Assembly: GCF_001675045.1 (NCBI RefSeq)
Contig: NZ_LYPA01000080.1
Span: 1 to 64,000 of the forward strand
Source of the DNA: Paenibacillus oryzae
GTDB taxonomy: Bacteria > Bacillota > Bacilli > Paenibacillales > Paenibacillaceae
Direction: 5' to 3'
DNA length: 64,000 nucleotides
Shown here: one piece after another, positions 17,944 through 26,935 of the stretch
Layout of the letters: every line of letters begins with the position of its first letter
Numbering within the stretch: position 1 is the first letter of the stretch
The notes under the pieces: model-generated
What the model saw: the letters and a program-made list of their open reading frames with translations, nothing else
Databases searched by the model: none
What the model was told of the DNA's origin: nothing
Position numbers and translations under genes: made by a program

Positions 17944-18975
17944 ATGGTATTTTTCAAAAATCAATTTGCTAACGTAGTGGAGTGGGAAGAATTCAGAGAT
18001 GATATGATTTTCTGGAAATGGAGCAACCGGGAAATTAAAAAAGGAAGCAAGCTCATCATTCGCCCCGGACAAGACGCTATATTTGTCAACAACGGCAAAA
18101 TCGAAGGCGTGTTTGAAGCCGACGGGGAATACAATATCGATTCGCAAATTATCCCGTTTCTGTCTACGCTCAAGGGCTTCAAGTTTGGCTTTAACAGCGG
18201 CATGCGGGTAGAAGTGCTGTTTGTGAACACGAAGGAGTTTACGGTTCGCTGGGGCACGCAAAACCCGATTATGATTCCGACGCCGCAGCTGCCGGGGGGC
18301 ATGCCAATCCGCGCAAACGGAACCTTCAACTTCAAGGTGAACGACTACGTGATGCTGATCGACAAAATCGCGGGCATGAAGGACAGCTACCTGGTGGAGG
18401 ACGTCAAAATCCGGATTACTTCCATTCTTGACCAGCTTTTGATGAAATGGATCAGCCGGGAAGGCAAGGACCTGTTTAACCTGCAGGCCAATGCGTTCGA
18501 CATTTCCAAGGGCATCCGCGAGGATCTGGATATGCAGGTGATGGACAGCGGCATGACGATTACGGGCTTTAACGTAATGAGCTTCAACTATCCAAAAGAG
18601 ATCCAGGATATGATCACCAAAACGGCATCGCATGAGATGGTGGGCAACCTGCAGAAATATCAGCAAATTTCCATGACGGACGGCATGGCATCCGGCAAAA
18701 TGGCGGGCGGCGGCGCGGCTGCGGACATGGCGGGTATGATGATGGGCATGAATATTGCCAATGAAATGATGAAAAATATGAATTCGCAAGGACAAAACGG
18801 CGGACAAGGACAGGGCGGCCAGCAAGGGGGCAATGCGTCAGCGGGCGGAGGCTCACAAGGCGGAAATGCCGGCGGTTCCGCTGCGAGCGGCAATCCTCCC
18901 AAGTTCTGCCCCAATTGCGGCACCAAAAACGAAGGCGCCAAATTTTGTCCGGAATGTGGTCAAAAGCTGGGTTAG
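17944..18975 (+). CDS. ydjI: SPFH-domain protein with C-terminal zinc ribbon, YdjI-like
   Basis: A 343-residue protein. An SPFH/virion-core-type domain fills about residues 1-240, followed by a Gly/Gln-rich linker and a terminal zinc ribbon (CPNC, then CPEC). Family knowledge: YdjI works with YdjG and YdjH to localise PspA. It closes the operon; the 70-bp gap before it has a GAAAGGATG ribosome site. Confidence 0.88.
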   Translation: MVFFKNQFANVVEWEEFRDDMIFWKWSNREIKKGSKLIIRPGQDAIFVNNGKIEGVFEADGEYNIDSQIIPFLSTLKGFKFGFNSGMRVEVLFVNTKEFTVRWGTQNPIMIPTPQLPGGMPIRANGTFNFKVNDYVMLIDKIAGMKDSYLVEDVKIRITSILDQLLMKWISREGKDLFNLQANAFDISKGIREDLDMQVMDSGMTITGFNVMSFNYPKEIQDMITKTASHEMVGNLQKYQQISMTDGMASGKMAGGGAAADMAGMMMGMNIANEMMKNMNSQGQNGGQGQGGQQGGNASAGGGSQGGNAGGSAASGNPPKFCPNCGTKNEGAKFCPECGQKLG

Positions 18976-19113
18976 CGGGCTGATTGAAAAGACGACGTAT
19001 TGGCCTCAACTGAAAAAGCTTGGCCAGGTTTTGAAAAGGTTCAACTATGCAGCCGATGCTCCTTTTATAAGGAGGGTCGGCTTTTTAAATGCGATGCCTC
19101 CCCGATTTTTGGT

Positions 19114-19166
19114 TTGACAGCTATTGAAATTTGGCACTACAATATAGTTAGTCGGCAAACTAATTA
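19114..19166 (+). promoter_or_regulatory. SigA promoter with MarR operator
   Basis: TTGACA (19114-19119), 18-bp spacer, TACAAT (19138-19143). Immediately downstream is an inverted repeat, TAGTTAGT (19145-19152), six bases, ACTAATTA (19159-19166), with 7 of 8 paired positions. A repressor dimer there would block polymerase. This is the usual layout for an autorepressed marR-transporter operon. Confidence 0.8.
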
Positions 19167-19206
19167 AGGAATCAAAAGAGTGATGCCTTTCAAAAGGAGG
19201 GTTCGC

Positions 19207-19656
19207 ATGACGTCCTGGAGCGGGCAAGATCATATTTCCAGAAGAATACGCGGCTTGAATCGGCAGCATCAGAACCTGTTGCAGGAGCTATTGCAGGATT
19301 ATGAATTGTACCCCGGTCAGCCCCCGCTGATGTTTTCCCTGGAGCGCGAGCCGGGCAGAAGCCAAAACGAGCTGGCTAAGGAGCTGAGCATTCAAAAAGC
19401 GACTTTGACAGTTATGCTTAACCGGATGGAGAAAACCGGACTTGTTCGCAGAGAATCCGATGCCAGGGATCAGCGGATATCCCGTATTTTTTTGACGGAC
19501 AAGGGGAAAGGGCTGCTTGTCAGGCTGCAGCGTACCCTGGATGTTTTGGAGGAACAAGCCATGAAGGGTTTTAGCGAAGAGGAAAAACAGGTGATGACAG
19601 AGCTGCTGGCCCGAATCGAAAAAAACCTGAAAGCGTTAAAGGAAGCTAAAGAATAG
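19207..19656 (+). CDS. MarR-family transcriptional regulator
   Basis: A 149-residue winged-helix regulator: NELAKELSIQKATLTVMLNRMEKTGLVRRE is the recognition helix region and RISRIFLTDKGKGLL the wing. ATG 19207 is chosen because AAAGGAGG (19193-19200) lies 6 bp upstream. It is the first gene of an operon with a heterodimeric ABC exporter 12 bp downstream. It probably represses its own operon through the operator at 19145-19166 and releases it on binding a drug-like ligand. Confidence 0.92.
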   Translation: MTSWSGQDHISRRIRGLNRQHQNLLQELLQDYELYPGQPPLMFSLEREPGRSQNELAKELSIQKATLTVMLNRMEKTGLVRRESDARDQRISRIFLTDKGKGLLVRLQRTLDVLEEQAMKGFSEEEKQVMTELLARIEKNLKALKEAKE

Positions 19657-19668
19657 AGGAAGACGCAG

Positions 19669-21432
19669 ATGCTAAAACTTGCTCGTTATTTAAAACCGCA
19701 TTGGGTTGCTGTTGCGCTGGCCCCTCTGCTTATGATTCTGGAGGTATGCATGGACCTGCTTCAGCCGAAGCTGATGGCCAGCATTGTGGATCAAGGTATT
19801 ATGAACCGGGATTTGGCACATATCCAAACGACGGGATTATGGATGCTTGGCACGGCGCTTATCGGCCTTGTTGGAGGCGTGGGGTGTTCGGTCTATTCCA
19901 GTATTGCCTCGCAAAAATTCGGCGCGGATTTGCGCGGCGATTTATTCCGCAAAGTGCAGAGCTTGTCCTTTCGGCAGCTGGATGAGCTGAAGACCGGTTC
20001 TCTGATTACCCGCTTAACAAGCGACATTGTCCAGCTGCAGACGATGGTGCAAATGCTGCTGCGCATATTTGTACGTTCTCCTATGCTTGCGATCGGCAGT
20101 ATCGTCATGACCATTACGATCAGCCCGAAGCTGGCGCTGGTGCTGGCAATAGTCGTCCCCATACTGTTTGTCATCATGTTTTGGCTGATCAGAAGAACAC
20201 TGCCTTTATTTTCGATTATGCAAGCCAAGCTGGATGATGTGAATACGGTGCTGCAGGAAAATTTTGCGGGTATCCGGGTCGTCAAAGCTTTTGTACGTTC
20301 TGCTTACGAGAACAGCCGCTTTGGAAGGGCAAACGGGAGCTTTACGGAGTCGTCCTTGAAGGCTTTGCAATTTGTGGCGCTCAATATGCCGATTCTTACT
20401 TTTATTCTGAATGCCGCTATCGTGGCCGTTTTGTGGTACGGGGGGCTGGATGTGCAAAATGGAAGGTTGCCCGTTGGGGAATTGATTGCTTTTATTAATT
20501 ATGTTACGCAGGTTATGTTTTCCCTGTCGATGATTGGTATGATGCTTGTTCGTTTTTCTACCGCAAAGGTTTCCGCTGAGCGCGTGCAGGAAGTGCTGGA
20601 GCTGAACCATCATGAGTCATACAACGAAATGAACAGTGCTAAGCCGGTTTTGCGAAGCCGTGATGTAAAAGGCGAGATAACCTTTGATCATGTTTCCTTT
20701 GCATATGCGGAGAATGCGGCAGATTCGGCCAATGTATTGAAGGATATTCATTTTACAGCGAAGCCTGGGCAAAAGCTCGCCATCATTGGAGCTACCGGAG
20801 CCGGAAAGTCTACTCTCGTCCATTTGATTTCGCGGTTGTACGAACCGGCCAAGGGACGCGTGACTTTGGATGGGATCGACATTCGCAATATGGACCTGCA
20901 TACCCTGCGCGGTCATGTCGGGATTGTGCTTCAGGAAGCCATTTTATTTAGCGGCACCATTTCCGAAAATATTACGTTTGGGAAAGCCGATGCAACGGAG
21001 GCGGAAATCATCGCCGCTGCCAAGGCTGCCGCCGCCCATGATTTTATCGTGAAGCTGCCGGAAGGGTACAATACGCGGCTTGGGCAACGCGGCATTAATT
21101 TGTCTGGCGGGCAGAAGCAGCGTTTATCTATTGCCCGCGCGCTGTTGCTAAAGCCTGCCGTGCTTGTTATGGATGACAGCACCAGCGCCGTTGACGCCAA
21201 GACGGAAGCCCGCATTCAAGCCTCATTGCGGGAGCTCATGCTGGATTGCACAAGCATCATCATCGCGCAAAGGATTCATTCCGTCAGGGATGCGGATCAA
21301 ATTCTGGTGCTGGAGGACGGCAAAATAGAAGCCGCCGGAACCCATGATGAGCTGCTTCGTTCCTCGCCGTTATACCAGCAAATTTACCAATCTCAAGCAG
21401 GCAAGGAGGGAGCAGCCCATGGGATCGTCTAA
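19669..21432 (+). CDS. Heterodimeric ABC exporter, subunit 1 (degenerate Walker B)
   Basis: A 587-residue half-transporter: six membrane helices in the first 310 residues, then a nucleotide-binding domain with Walker A GATGAGKST, signature LSGGQKQR, and Walker B VLVMDDSTS. The catalytic Glu expected after the Walker B Asp is replaced by Asp. That is the mark of the degenerate site in heterodimers such as LmrCD, BmrCD and TM287/288. It overlaps the partner gene by 14 bp. Likely a multidrug exporter under MarR control. Confidence 0.92.
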   Translation: MLKLARYLKPHWVAVALAPLLMILEVCMDLLQPKLMASIVDQGIMNRDLAHIQTTGLWMLGTALIGLVGGVGCSVYSSIASQKFGADLRGDLFRKVQSLSFRQLDELKTGSLITRLTSDIVQLQTMVQMLLRIFVRSPMLAIGSIVMTITISPKLALVLAIVVPILFVIMFWLIRRTLPLFSIMQAKLDDVNTVLQENFAGIRVVKAFVRSAYENSRFGRANGSFTESSLKALQFVALNMPILTFILNAAIVAVLWYGGLDVQNGRLPVGELIAFINYVTQVMFSLSMIGMMLVRFSTAKVSAERVQEVLELNHHESYNEMNSAKPVLRSRDVKGEITFDHVSFAYAENAADSANVLKDIHFTAKPGQKLAIIGATGAGKSTLVHLISRLYEPAKGRVTLDGIDIRNMDLHTLRGHVGIVLQEAILFSGTISENITFGKADATEAEIIAAAKAAAAHDFIVKLPEGYNTRLGQRGINLSGGQKQRLSIARALLLKPAVLVMDDSTSAVDAKTEARIQASLRELMLDCTSIIIAQRIHSVRDADQILVLEDGKIEAAGTHDELLRSSPLYQQIYQSQAGKEGAAHGIV

Positions 21433-23266
21433 AGCGGCAGCAAGCGGCGGAACAGCCGCGCCATCCGCAATGCCTAATGTCGGCATGGGCATGAGAGGCG
21501 GCCCGCAGCCTGCGCCTACAAAGAAAGAGAAGCCAAAAAATATCGGCTTGACGTTAAGGCGCATCGGGCAATACCTGCTCCGCTTTCGCGGGAAGCTGAT
21601 CAACGTTTTGCTGGCAACGGCGGGCGCCTCTCTGCTCACGCTGGCCGCGCCTTATTTGATCGGGGTTGCCATTGATAAATTCATGACGAGCGGAAGTCAC
21701 AGGGGGCTTTTGACCGTTTGCATGTTATTGTTTATTGCTTATGCCGGGAGCGCAGTGCTGACCTGGCTCCAGCAACGACTGGTTGTCAGCGTATCTCAGC
21801 TTACGGTAAAGGAGATGCGGAGCGATTTGTTTGCCCGGCTTCAAATGCTGCCTATTCGTTTTTTTGACAGCAAAACAAACGGGGAGCTTATGAGCCGGAC
21901 AACAAACGATGTAGAAAACGTATCCGGTACGCTGAATCAAAGCGTGACGCAGCTGCTGTCCAGCGTCATTATGCTGATAGGCTCATTGGCAATTATGCTG
22001 TCGCTTAACGTATGGCTGACGCTGCTCAGCATGGTTACGATCCCGCTTGTCTTGCTGTTCACCAAAAAGGTAGCAGGCTTCACCCGTCGTTTTTTTTCTA
22101 GCCAGCAGCAGCATTTGGGAGAACTGAACGGGTTTATCGAAGAGACGGTATCCGGTCAAAAGGTCATTCGCGTTTACCGCAGGGAGAAGCGTTCGACGGA
22201 AGAGTTCGACGTCATGAACAAACGTTTGACGGATACAAGCATCAAGGCTCAAATCTATTCCGGCGTTACCGGCCCGTTTATGAATGTGTTCAACAACCTT
22301 AGCTTTGCCCTGATTGCAGCCATTGGCGGATGGATGGCTTTTAACGGTTTCACGACGGTTGGCGTTATCGTCAGCTTTCTCAACTATTCCAAGCAATTTC
22401 AGCGGCCTCTAAACGAGCTGGCCAACCAGTTCAACCTGCTGCAGTCCGCTGTCGCCAGCGCGGAGCGCGTATTCGAGATTATAGATACCGAAACGGAATA
22501 TGAAGGAGATGGAAGGAAGCCGCTTACGGAATGCTCGGGTCATGTCCGCTTTCACGGGGTAACGTTCGGCTATCGCAAAGACCAGCCGATATTGAAGGAT
22601 GTATCGCTGGAAGCGAAACCAGGCCAAACCTTTGCTTTGGTTGGGCCAACCGGTGCCGGCAAAACAACGATTATTAATCTGTTGACCCGATTCTACGATA
22701 TCGAGCAAGGGAAAATAACGATTGATGGTTTTGATTTGCGGGAGCTGGATCGCAATAGCGTGCGCCGTCAGCTCGGCATTGTTTTGCAGGACGCTTACGT
22801 CTTTTCGGATACCATCAGGGAGAATCTGAGGTATGGCCGCGCCGACGCTACTGATGCAGAGGTCGAGCAGGCAGCAAAGCTGGCTAATGCCCATTCCTTC
22901 ATCAGCAAGCTTCAGAACGGCTATGATACGGTATTAAGCGCAGGCGGAACCAATCTGAGTCATGGACAGCGCCAGCTGCTTACAATCGCACGCGCTATTC
23001 TTGCCAATCCTTCTATTCTTATTCTTGATGAAGCGACAAGCAGCATTGATACGGTAACCGAAATGCAGATTCAAGCAGCAATGCGTGAGCTGATGAAGGG
23101 GCGGACCAGCTTCATTATCGCTCATCGGCTCAGTACCATTCGTGAGGCGGATCAAATATTGTGTATTGTGGACGGAGAAATCCGTGAGCAGGGGACACAT
23201 GAGGAATTGCTGGAGCAAGGAGGATTTTATAACGAGCTCTACAATAGCCAAACCAATTCAGCTTAA
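21419..23266 (+). CDS. Heterodimeric ABC exporter, subunit 2
   Basis: A 615-residue half-transporter with an N-terminal Gly/Ala/Pro-rich extension of about 50 residues, six membrane helices and a nucleotide-binding domain (Walker A GPTGAGKTT, Walker B LILDEATSS). The catalytic Glu is present, but its signature is LSHGQRQ rather than LSGGQ. Thus one composite ATP site is canonical and the other degenerate, matching subunit 1. ATG 21419 has AAGGAGG 9 bp upstream; starts further 5' are unnecessary. Confidence 0.92.
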   Translation: MGSSKAAASGGTAAPSAMPNVGMGMRGGPQPAPTKKEKPKNIGLTLRRIGQYLLRFRGKLINVLLATAGASLLTLAAPYLIGVAIDKFMTSGSHRGLLTVCMLLFIAYAGSAVLTWLQQRLVVSVSQLTVKEMRSDLFARLQMLPIRFFDSKTNGELMSRTTNDVENVSGTLNQSVTQLLSSVIMLIGSLAIMLSLNVWLTLLSMVTIPLVLLFTKKVAGFTRRFFSSQQQHLGELNGFIEETVSGQKVIRVYRREKRSTEEFDVMNKRLTDTSIKAQIYSGVTGPFMNVFNNLSFALIAAIGGWMAFNGFTTVGVIVSFLNYSKQFQRPLNELANQFNLLQSAVASAERVFEIIDTETEYEGDGRKPLTECSGHVRFHGVTFGYRKDQPILKDVSLEAKPGQTFALVGPTGAGKTTIINLLTRFYDIEQGKITIDGFDLRELDRNSVRRQLGIVLQDAYVFSDTIRENLRYGRADATDAEVEQAAKLANAHSFISKLQNGYDTVLSAGGTNLSHGQRQLLTIARAILANPSILILDEATSSIDTVTEMQIQAAMRELMKGRTSFIIAHRLSTIREADQILCIVDGEIREQGTHEELLEQGGFYNELYNSQTNSA

Positions 23267-23472
23267 TTTCAATCAGGGTGTGTATGTAAACTGCGCAGGG
23301 AGCAAAAAGGGCTGTGTTAGCTGCTCTAAGCGTAAGCGCGTTTGCATACACGCTCTGCATTTAACAGCATTATGCTGGCTCGCTAGGATATTCATCCTGG
23401 GGTGTTCTGATGTAAGAGGGAAATGGAGCGAAATGAAGTGAATGGGGGAATAACGCAAAACGAAGCGTTTAG

Positions 23473-24102
23473 CTACAGCGCCAACGCTTCATTGGTAATT
23501 TTGCGGATATCGATGGGGCTTTGAGCGCCTTCGATTACGATGTCGGGCAGGATGTTGTTTAGGAAATAATCGACGCAATGCAACCGGATTTTTTTGATTT
23601 TAATAAGCGCTTCGCGGTACATCGTAATAAACTCTTTTTCCGTGTTGCCTCGGCGCAGCTCGGCGAACGCTTCATAAACCTGGTCCATTTTGTCCGCGAC
23701 TTCAAGAATCAAGCCTTCAATGGAATCATCCTTTCCCTCGCGCAGCTGTCTGCGAAAGATCGGCTGCAGCTCCTCGGGAATATGCTCCTCGATAAAATGC
23801 TCCACCATGCCCTCTTCGACCTTTTGCAGCATGGAGCGCAGCTCCAGTGAATAATGCTTGACGGGCGTTTTGATGTCCCCGATAAAAATTTCGCCATAAT
23901 CATGGCTGCTCGTAATTTCATAAAGCTTTTTCCAATCTACGGTGACGCCGTGCTGCTCCTCGATATCCGCCAGCGTCTTGGCATATTGCACGACCTTCCA
24001 GGAGTGGGCCGACACGCTGTGCTCCTCGAATTTGAATTTGCCGGGGCAGCGAATGATCCGTTCCAGATCGTTAAGCGACTGAAAATAAGTATGAATTCCC
24101 AT
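23473..24102 (-). CDS. HD-domain hydrolase, YfbR-like
   Basis: A 209-residue protein with an HD metal-binding signature: HSVSAHSWKV near residue 30, SSHDYGEIFIGD near 70, and a distal Asp in LEVADKMD. Family knowledge: YfbR-type HD proteins remove the 5' phosphate from deoxynucleoside monophosphates. It is monocistronic and leftward; the 200-bp gap to the ABC gene holds nothing I recognise. Substrate assignment is by family only. Confidence 0.85.
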   Translation of the reverse strand: MGIHTYFQSLNDLERIIRCPGKFKFEEHSVSAHSWKVVQYAKTLADIEEQHGVTVDWKKLYEITSSHDYGEIFIGDIKTPVKHYSLELRSMLQKVEEGMVEHFIEEHIPEELQPIFRRQLREGKDDSIEGLILEVADKMDQVYEAFAELRRGNTEKEFITMYREALIKIKKIRLHCVDYFLNNILPDIVIEGAQSPIDIRKITNEALAL

Positions 24103-24301
24103 TGTGCGTTTTCCTTTCCTTTGTCATTATAGTGTGGATAAGCATCAGTATATAGAGGTTTTGTTAAGACGGAATTAACGCAAACGGCGATTTGCGTATA
24201 CGGTGCAAAATGGGCATGTTGGATTGTCTGCCATTGGGATAGATGAGCTCGCTGTAGTGGAGGCAGGCGGCGGAAGGCCGAATAGAACGGAGGAGGTTCA
24301 C

Positions 24302-25198
24302 ATGATGCTGGACAAAATAAAGCTGGACCAAATAAAAGGCGCTTTATATGGGGTCGCGGTAGGAGACGCGCTTGGGGGCACGACGGAATTTATGAGCGCC
24401 GGCGAGGTTTCCGCTGCTTATGGATATTTGACGGACATTATTGGCGGCGGCGTTTGGAGGCTGGAGCCGGGAGAAGTCACGGACGATACAATGATGACGT
24501 TGTGCGTGGCGGAAGGGATTTTGGACTCCTCGGACTCTCCCATGGAAGCAATCGGAGAGCGGTTTTTGGCCTGGTACAAGTCCGATCCCAAGGATATCGG
24601 AAATATTATTCGCCATGTGCTGGGCGGCTATGACGGCCACTGGTTTGAAGCGGCGTATATCGCCCATATGTCGATGGGGCAAAGCGCGGGCAACGGCTCC
24701 TTGATGCGCTGTCTTCCGGTTGCGTTGTGTTATACGGAGCCGGAAGAAATGGCTAAAGTAACGGTGATACAGTCCCGCATGACGCATTATGACCAGCGCT
24801 GCGACCGCGATTGCCTGATGTATAATCGGATTGCTTTTGCTATACTGAATGAAAATGTAGCGCTTCGAGATGCGATACAGCGAGAAATTACAGGCACGGA
24901 ATATGAGTTTCTGCTGAACGGAGAGCCAGGCTGCGAGCCAAGCGGTTACATAGTGCATACAACGAGATGGGTGCTGCATCTTCTGTTAACCTCGGAATCC
25001 TATGAAGAGGTTGTGCAGAGAGCGGCGAATCAAGGCGGCGACTCTGATACCATTGCGGCAATTGCAGGCGGCTTGGCCGGTATTCACTATGGCTACAACG
25101 GAATACCGAAGGCTTATTCGGAGAAAATATTGATCAAGGACAAGCTGGATGATGTTGTGTTGAGGATTATGGAGCTGCGAGGGACAAAACATCATTAA
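24302..25198 (+). CDS. ADP-ribosylglycohydrolase family protein
   Basis: A 298-residue protein. The N-terminal motif GALYGVAVGDALGG, the metal-binding TDDTMMTLC and the C-terminal GGDSDTIAAIAGGLAG are diagnostic of the DraG/ARH fold with its two Mg ions. AGGAGG (24291-24296) precedes ATG 24302 (ATG 24305 is equally possible), so the upstream extension to 24203 is rejected. It removes ADP-ribose from proteins or nucleic acids in the family; no ADP-ribosyltransferase gene is nearby. Confidence 0.9.
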   Translation: MMLDKIKLDQIKGALYGVAVGDALGGTTEFMSAGEVSAAYGYLTDIIGGGVWRLEPGEVTDDTMMTLCVAEGILDSSDSPMEAIGERFLAWYKSDPKDIGNIIRHVLGGYDGHWFEAAYIAHMSMGQSAGNGSLMRCLPVALCYTEPEEMAKVTVIQSRMTHYDQRCDRDCLMYNRIAFAILNENVALRDAIQREITGTEYEFLLNGEPGCEPSGYIVHTTRWVLHLLLTSESYEEVVQRAANQGGDSDTIAAIAGGLAGIHYGYNGIPKAYSEKILIKDKLDDVVLRIMELRGTKHH

Positions 25199-25242
25199 TG
25201 AATACAGAGGTATGGTTATGTGAATACAGAGGCATGGTTATG
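25199..25242. repeat. 22-bp direct repeat, two copies
   Basis: Units at 25199-25220 and 25221-25242 differ at one base; the core is TGAATACAGAGG followed by YATGGTTATG. It begins immediately at the stop of the preceding gene. Confidence 0.85.
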
Positions 25243-25434
25243 TATGACAAAGCAATGCTTGGAAAAGGTTATTTGTTATATAAAAGGCTGTAAAAATTCA
25301 TGAAATGGACAAACATCTCCCCCTTCAACCGTGATACGATAGGAGCCGACGTTTGCTCAAAGCAGACTATTAAGACGTGCTTATAGCGGCGTTTCAAGCA
25401 GCAGGATACACCTAGAGGGAGTGTTTGGAGTAAC

Positions 25435-26049
25435 GTGAAGACAGAACCGCAGTATATGAAGATTTCAACAGCAGACCCTAGCGCAATTGGTTTGTTTGGC
25501 CTGGCGATTGTAACGCTCGTCGCTTCGTCGCAGAAGCTTGGCTGGACAGAAGGAACGGCATTTGTTATTCCTTGGGCGATTTTTCTGGGCGCATTTGCTC
25601 AATTGTTCGCTTGCATCCACGATGCCAAGAAGGGAAATACCTTTGGCACAACGGCCTTTGGCGCATACGCCTTTTTCTGGTTTGGCGTTGCGGCTTCCTG
25701 GCTGATTCAGCACGGCGTTTTTGGTGAATCGCTGGAGGCAGGCGCAGATACGCACCAGCTGGGCTTTGCTTTTGCAGGATACCTGATTTTCACCCTGTTT
25801 ATGACAATTGGCGCAATGGAGACACATAAAGTTTTGTTTCTCATTTTTGTATGTATCGACTTTTTGTTCCTGGGACTGACCCTCAGCAATTTCGGCATTG
25901 CGGAGCATTACATGCATAACGTTGCCGCTGTTTCGGAATTGTGTATTGCGCTCCTCAGCCTCTACGGCTCCGGCGCATCAGTGCTTAACGCTCACTTCGG
26001 CCGCGTCTTTTTGCCGGTGGGCAAGCCGTTTGGTATTTTTACAAAGTAA
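25435..26049 (+). CDS. Acetate uptake transporter family protein (GPR1/FUN34/YaaH)
   Basis: A 204-residue protein with six predicted membrane segments. It starts near ADPSAIGLFGLAIVTL, the family's NPAPLGL-like entry motif, and contains GAFAQLFACIHDAKKGNTFGTTAFGAYAFFW, which holds the family signature region. Family knowledge: SatP/YaaH proteins move acetate and succinate with protons. GTG start. Monocistronic with a terminator at 26068-26112. Confidence 0.88.
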   Translation: MKTEPQYMKISTADPSAIGLFGLAIVTLVASSQKLGWTEGTAFVIPWAIFLGAFAQLFACIHDAKKGNTFGTTAFGAYAFFWFGVAASWLIQHGVFGESLEAGADTHQLGFAFAGYLIFTLFMTIGAMETHKVLFLIFVCIDFLFLGLTLSNFGIAEHYMHNVAAVSELCIALLSLYGSGASVLNAHFGRVFLPVGKPFGIFTK

Positions 26050-26067
26050 ATCTGTTGTAACACATAA

Positions 26068-26112
26068 GGATGCCGGCATGTTGATTTCAACTGCTAGGCA
26101 TCCTCTTTTACA
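26068..26112 (+). terminator. Intrinsic terminator of the acetate-transporter gene
   Basis: GGATGCC (26068-26074) pairs with GGCATCC (26097-26103) and is followed by TCTTTTAC. It lies 19 bp after the stop codon. Confidence 0.6.
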
Positions 26113-26241
26113 AATAGGAAATTAATAGATTCATGATATTCTTTTCAGGATACTACGAACCAACTTAATCATGGTTTTTACCCGAATTTTATTGTCCTCC
26201 CCTACTGGCTAGCCTCATTGTATAAAAGAGCCCTACAGTCT

Positions 26242-26874
26242 TTAAATTGACAGTAAATACCCCCCGCCTTTTTTTGTTACAATGTACTCTGGCTTTTGTG
26301 GATTATCTTCGATCTTTTCACGTAATTTCTGAATAGTGATATAAACGTTGGCATCAGAGCAAATCCCTCCCCAAATCGAATTAATCAGATCTTCTCGTTT
26401 AACGATTCCCCCTTTAAAATCATACAAAAACTGTAAAACTTCACATTCTCTAGGGCTTAATTCGATTTCTCTATTATTAATAATTACAATTCTATTAGGA
26501 GGATCTAATTGAAAATGGATGACCTCTTCTTCTGCTTTAGATTTTTGCAGTGGAAGAAATTGCATAAGGTAGGCGATTGGATCAAGATTTATTGTAATAT
26601 TCTTTTGAATTAAAATAGATACATTTACGTTATCGCAGTACTTATTAATAATATGAATTGGTGCCTTACACTGTTCACGGATTGATAAGCTCATTTCTAG
26701 TTCCTTTTCTCCAAATTTGGGATAGTACAACAAGATTAGGTCGATTAATTCTGTGGAGATATGTTGTAAACAACTTTTATCTGTTATTGTGATAACATGA
26801 TTCTTTCTATGTAATAATTCTGATAATAAATTACATGATGAGGTCAAACATTGAGAGAGTAATAGTATATTCAT
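26242..26874 (-). CDS. Winged-helix regulator with degenerate receiver domain
   Basis: A 210-residue protein. The N-terminal half has the length and strand pattern of a receiver, but the phospho-acceptor position reads LILLYYPKF where a normal receiver has LILLDxxxP, so the Asp is missing. A C-terminal OmpR-type winged helix follows (LSPRECEVLQFLY, VYITIQKLREKIED, YIVTKKGGGYLLS). ATG 26874 is chosen since GGAGGT lies about 5 bp upstream. It is downstream of the LCP gene in the AT-rich island. Probably a phosphorylation-independent regulator of the island. Confidence 0.8.
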   Translation of the reverse strand: MNILLLSQCLTSSCNLLSELLHRKNHVITITDKSCLQHISTELIDLILLYYPKFGEKELEMSLSIREQCKAPIHIINKYCDNVNVSILIQKNITINLDPIAYLMQFLPLQKSKAEEEVIHFQLDPPNRIVIINNREIELSPRECEVLQFLYDFKGGIVKREDLINSIWGGICSDANVYITIQKLREKIEDNPQKPEYIVTKKGGGYLLSI

Positions 26875-26935
26875 GCTTACCTCCATTTTCATAAAATCCA
26901 CTACCATTGTAAATCAATTTATGTCGACGTCCTAA

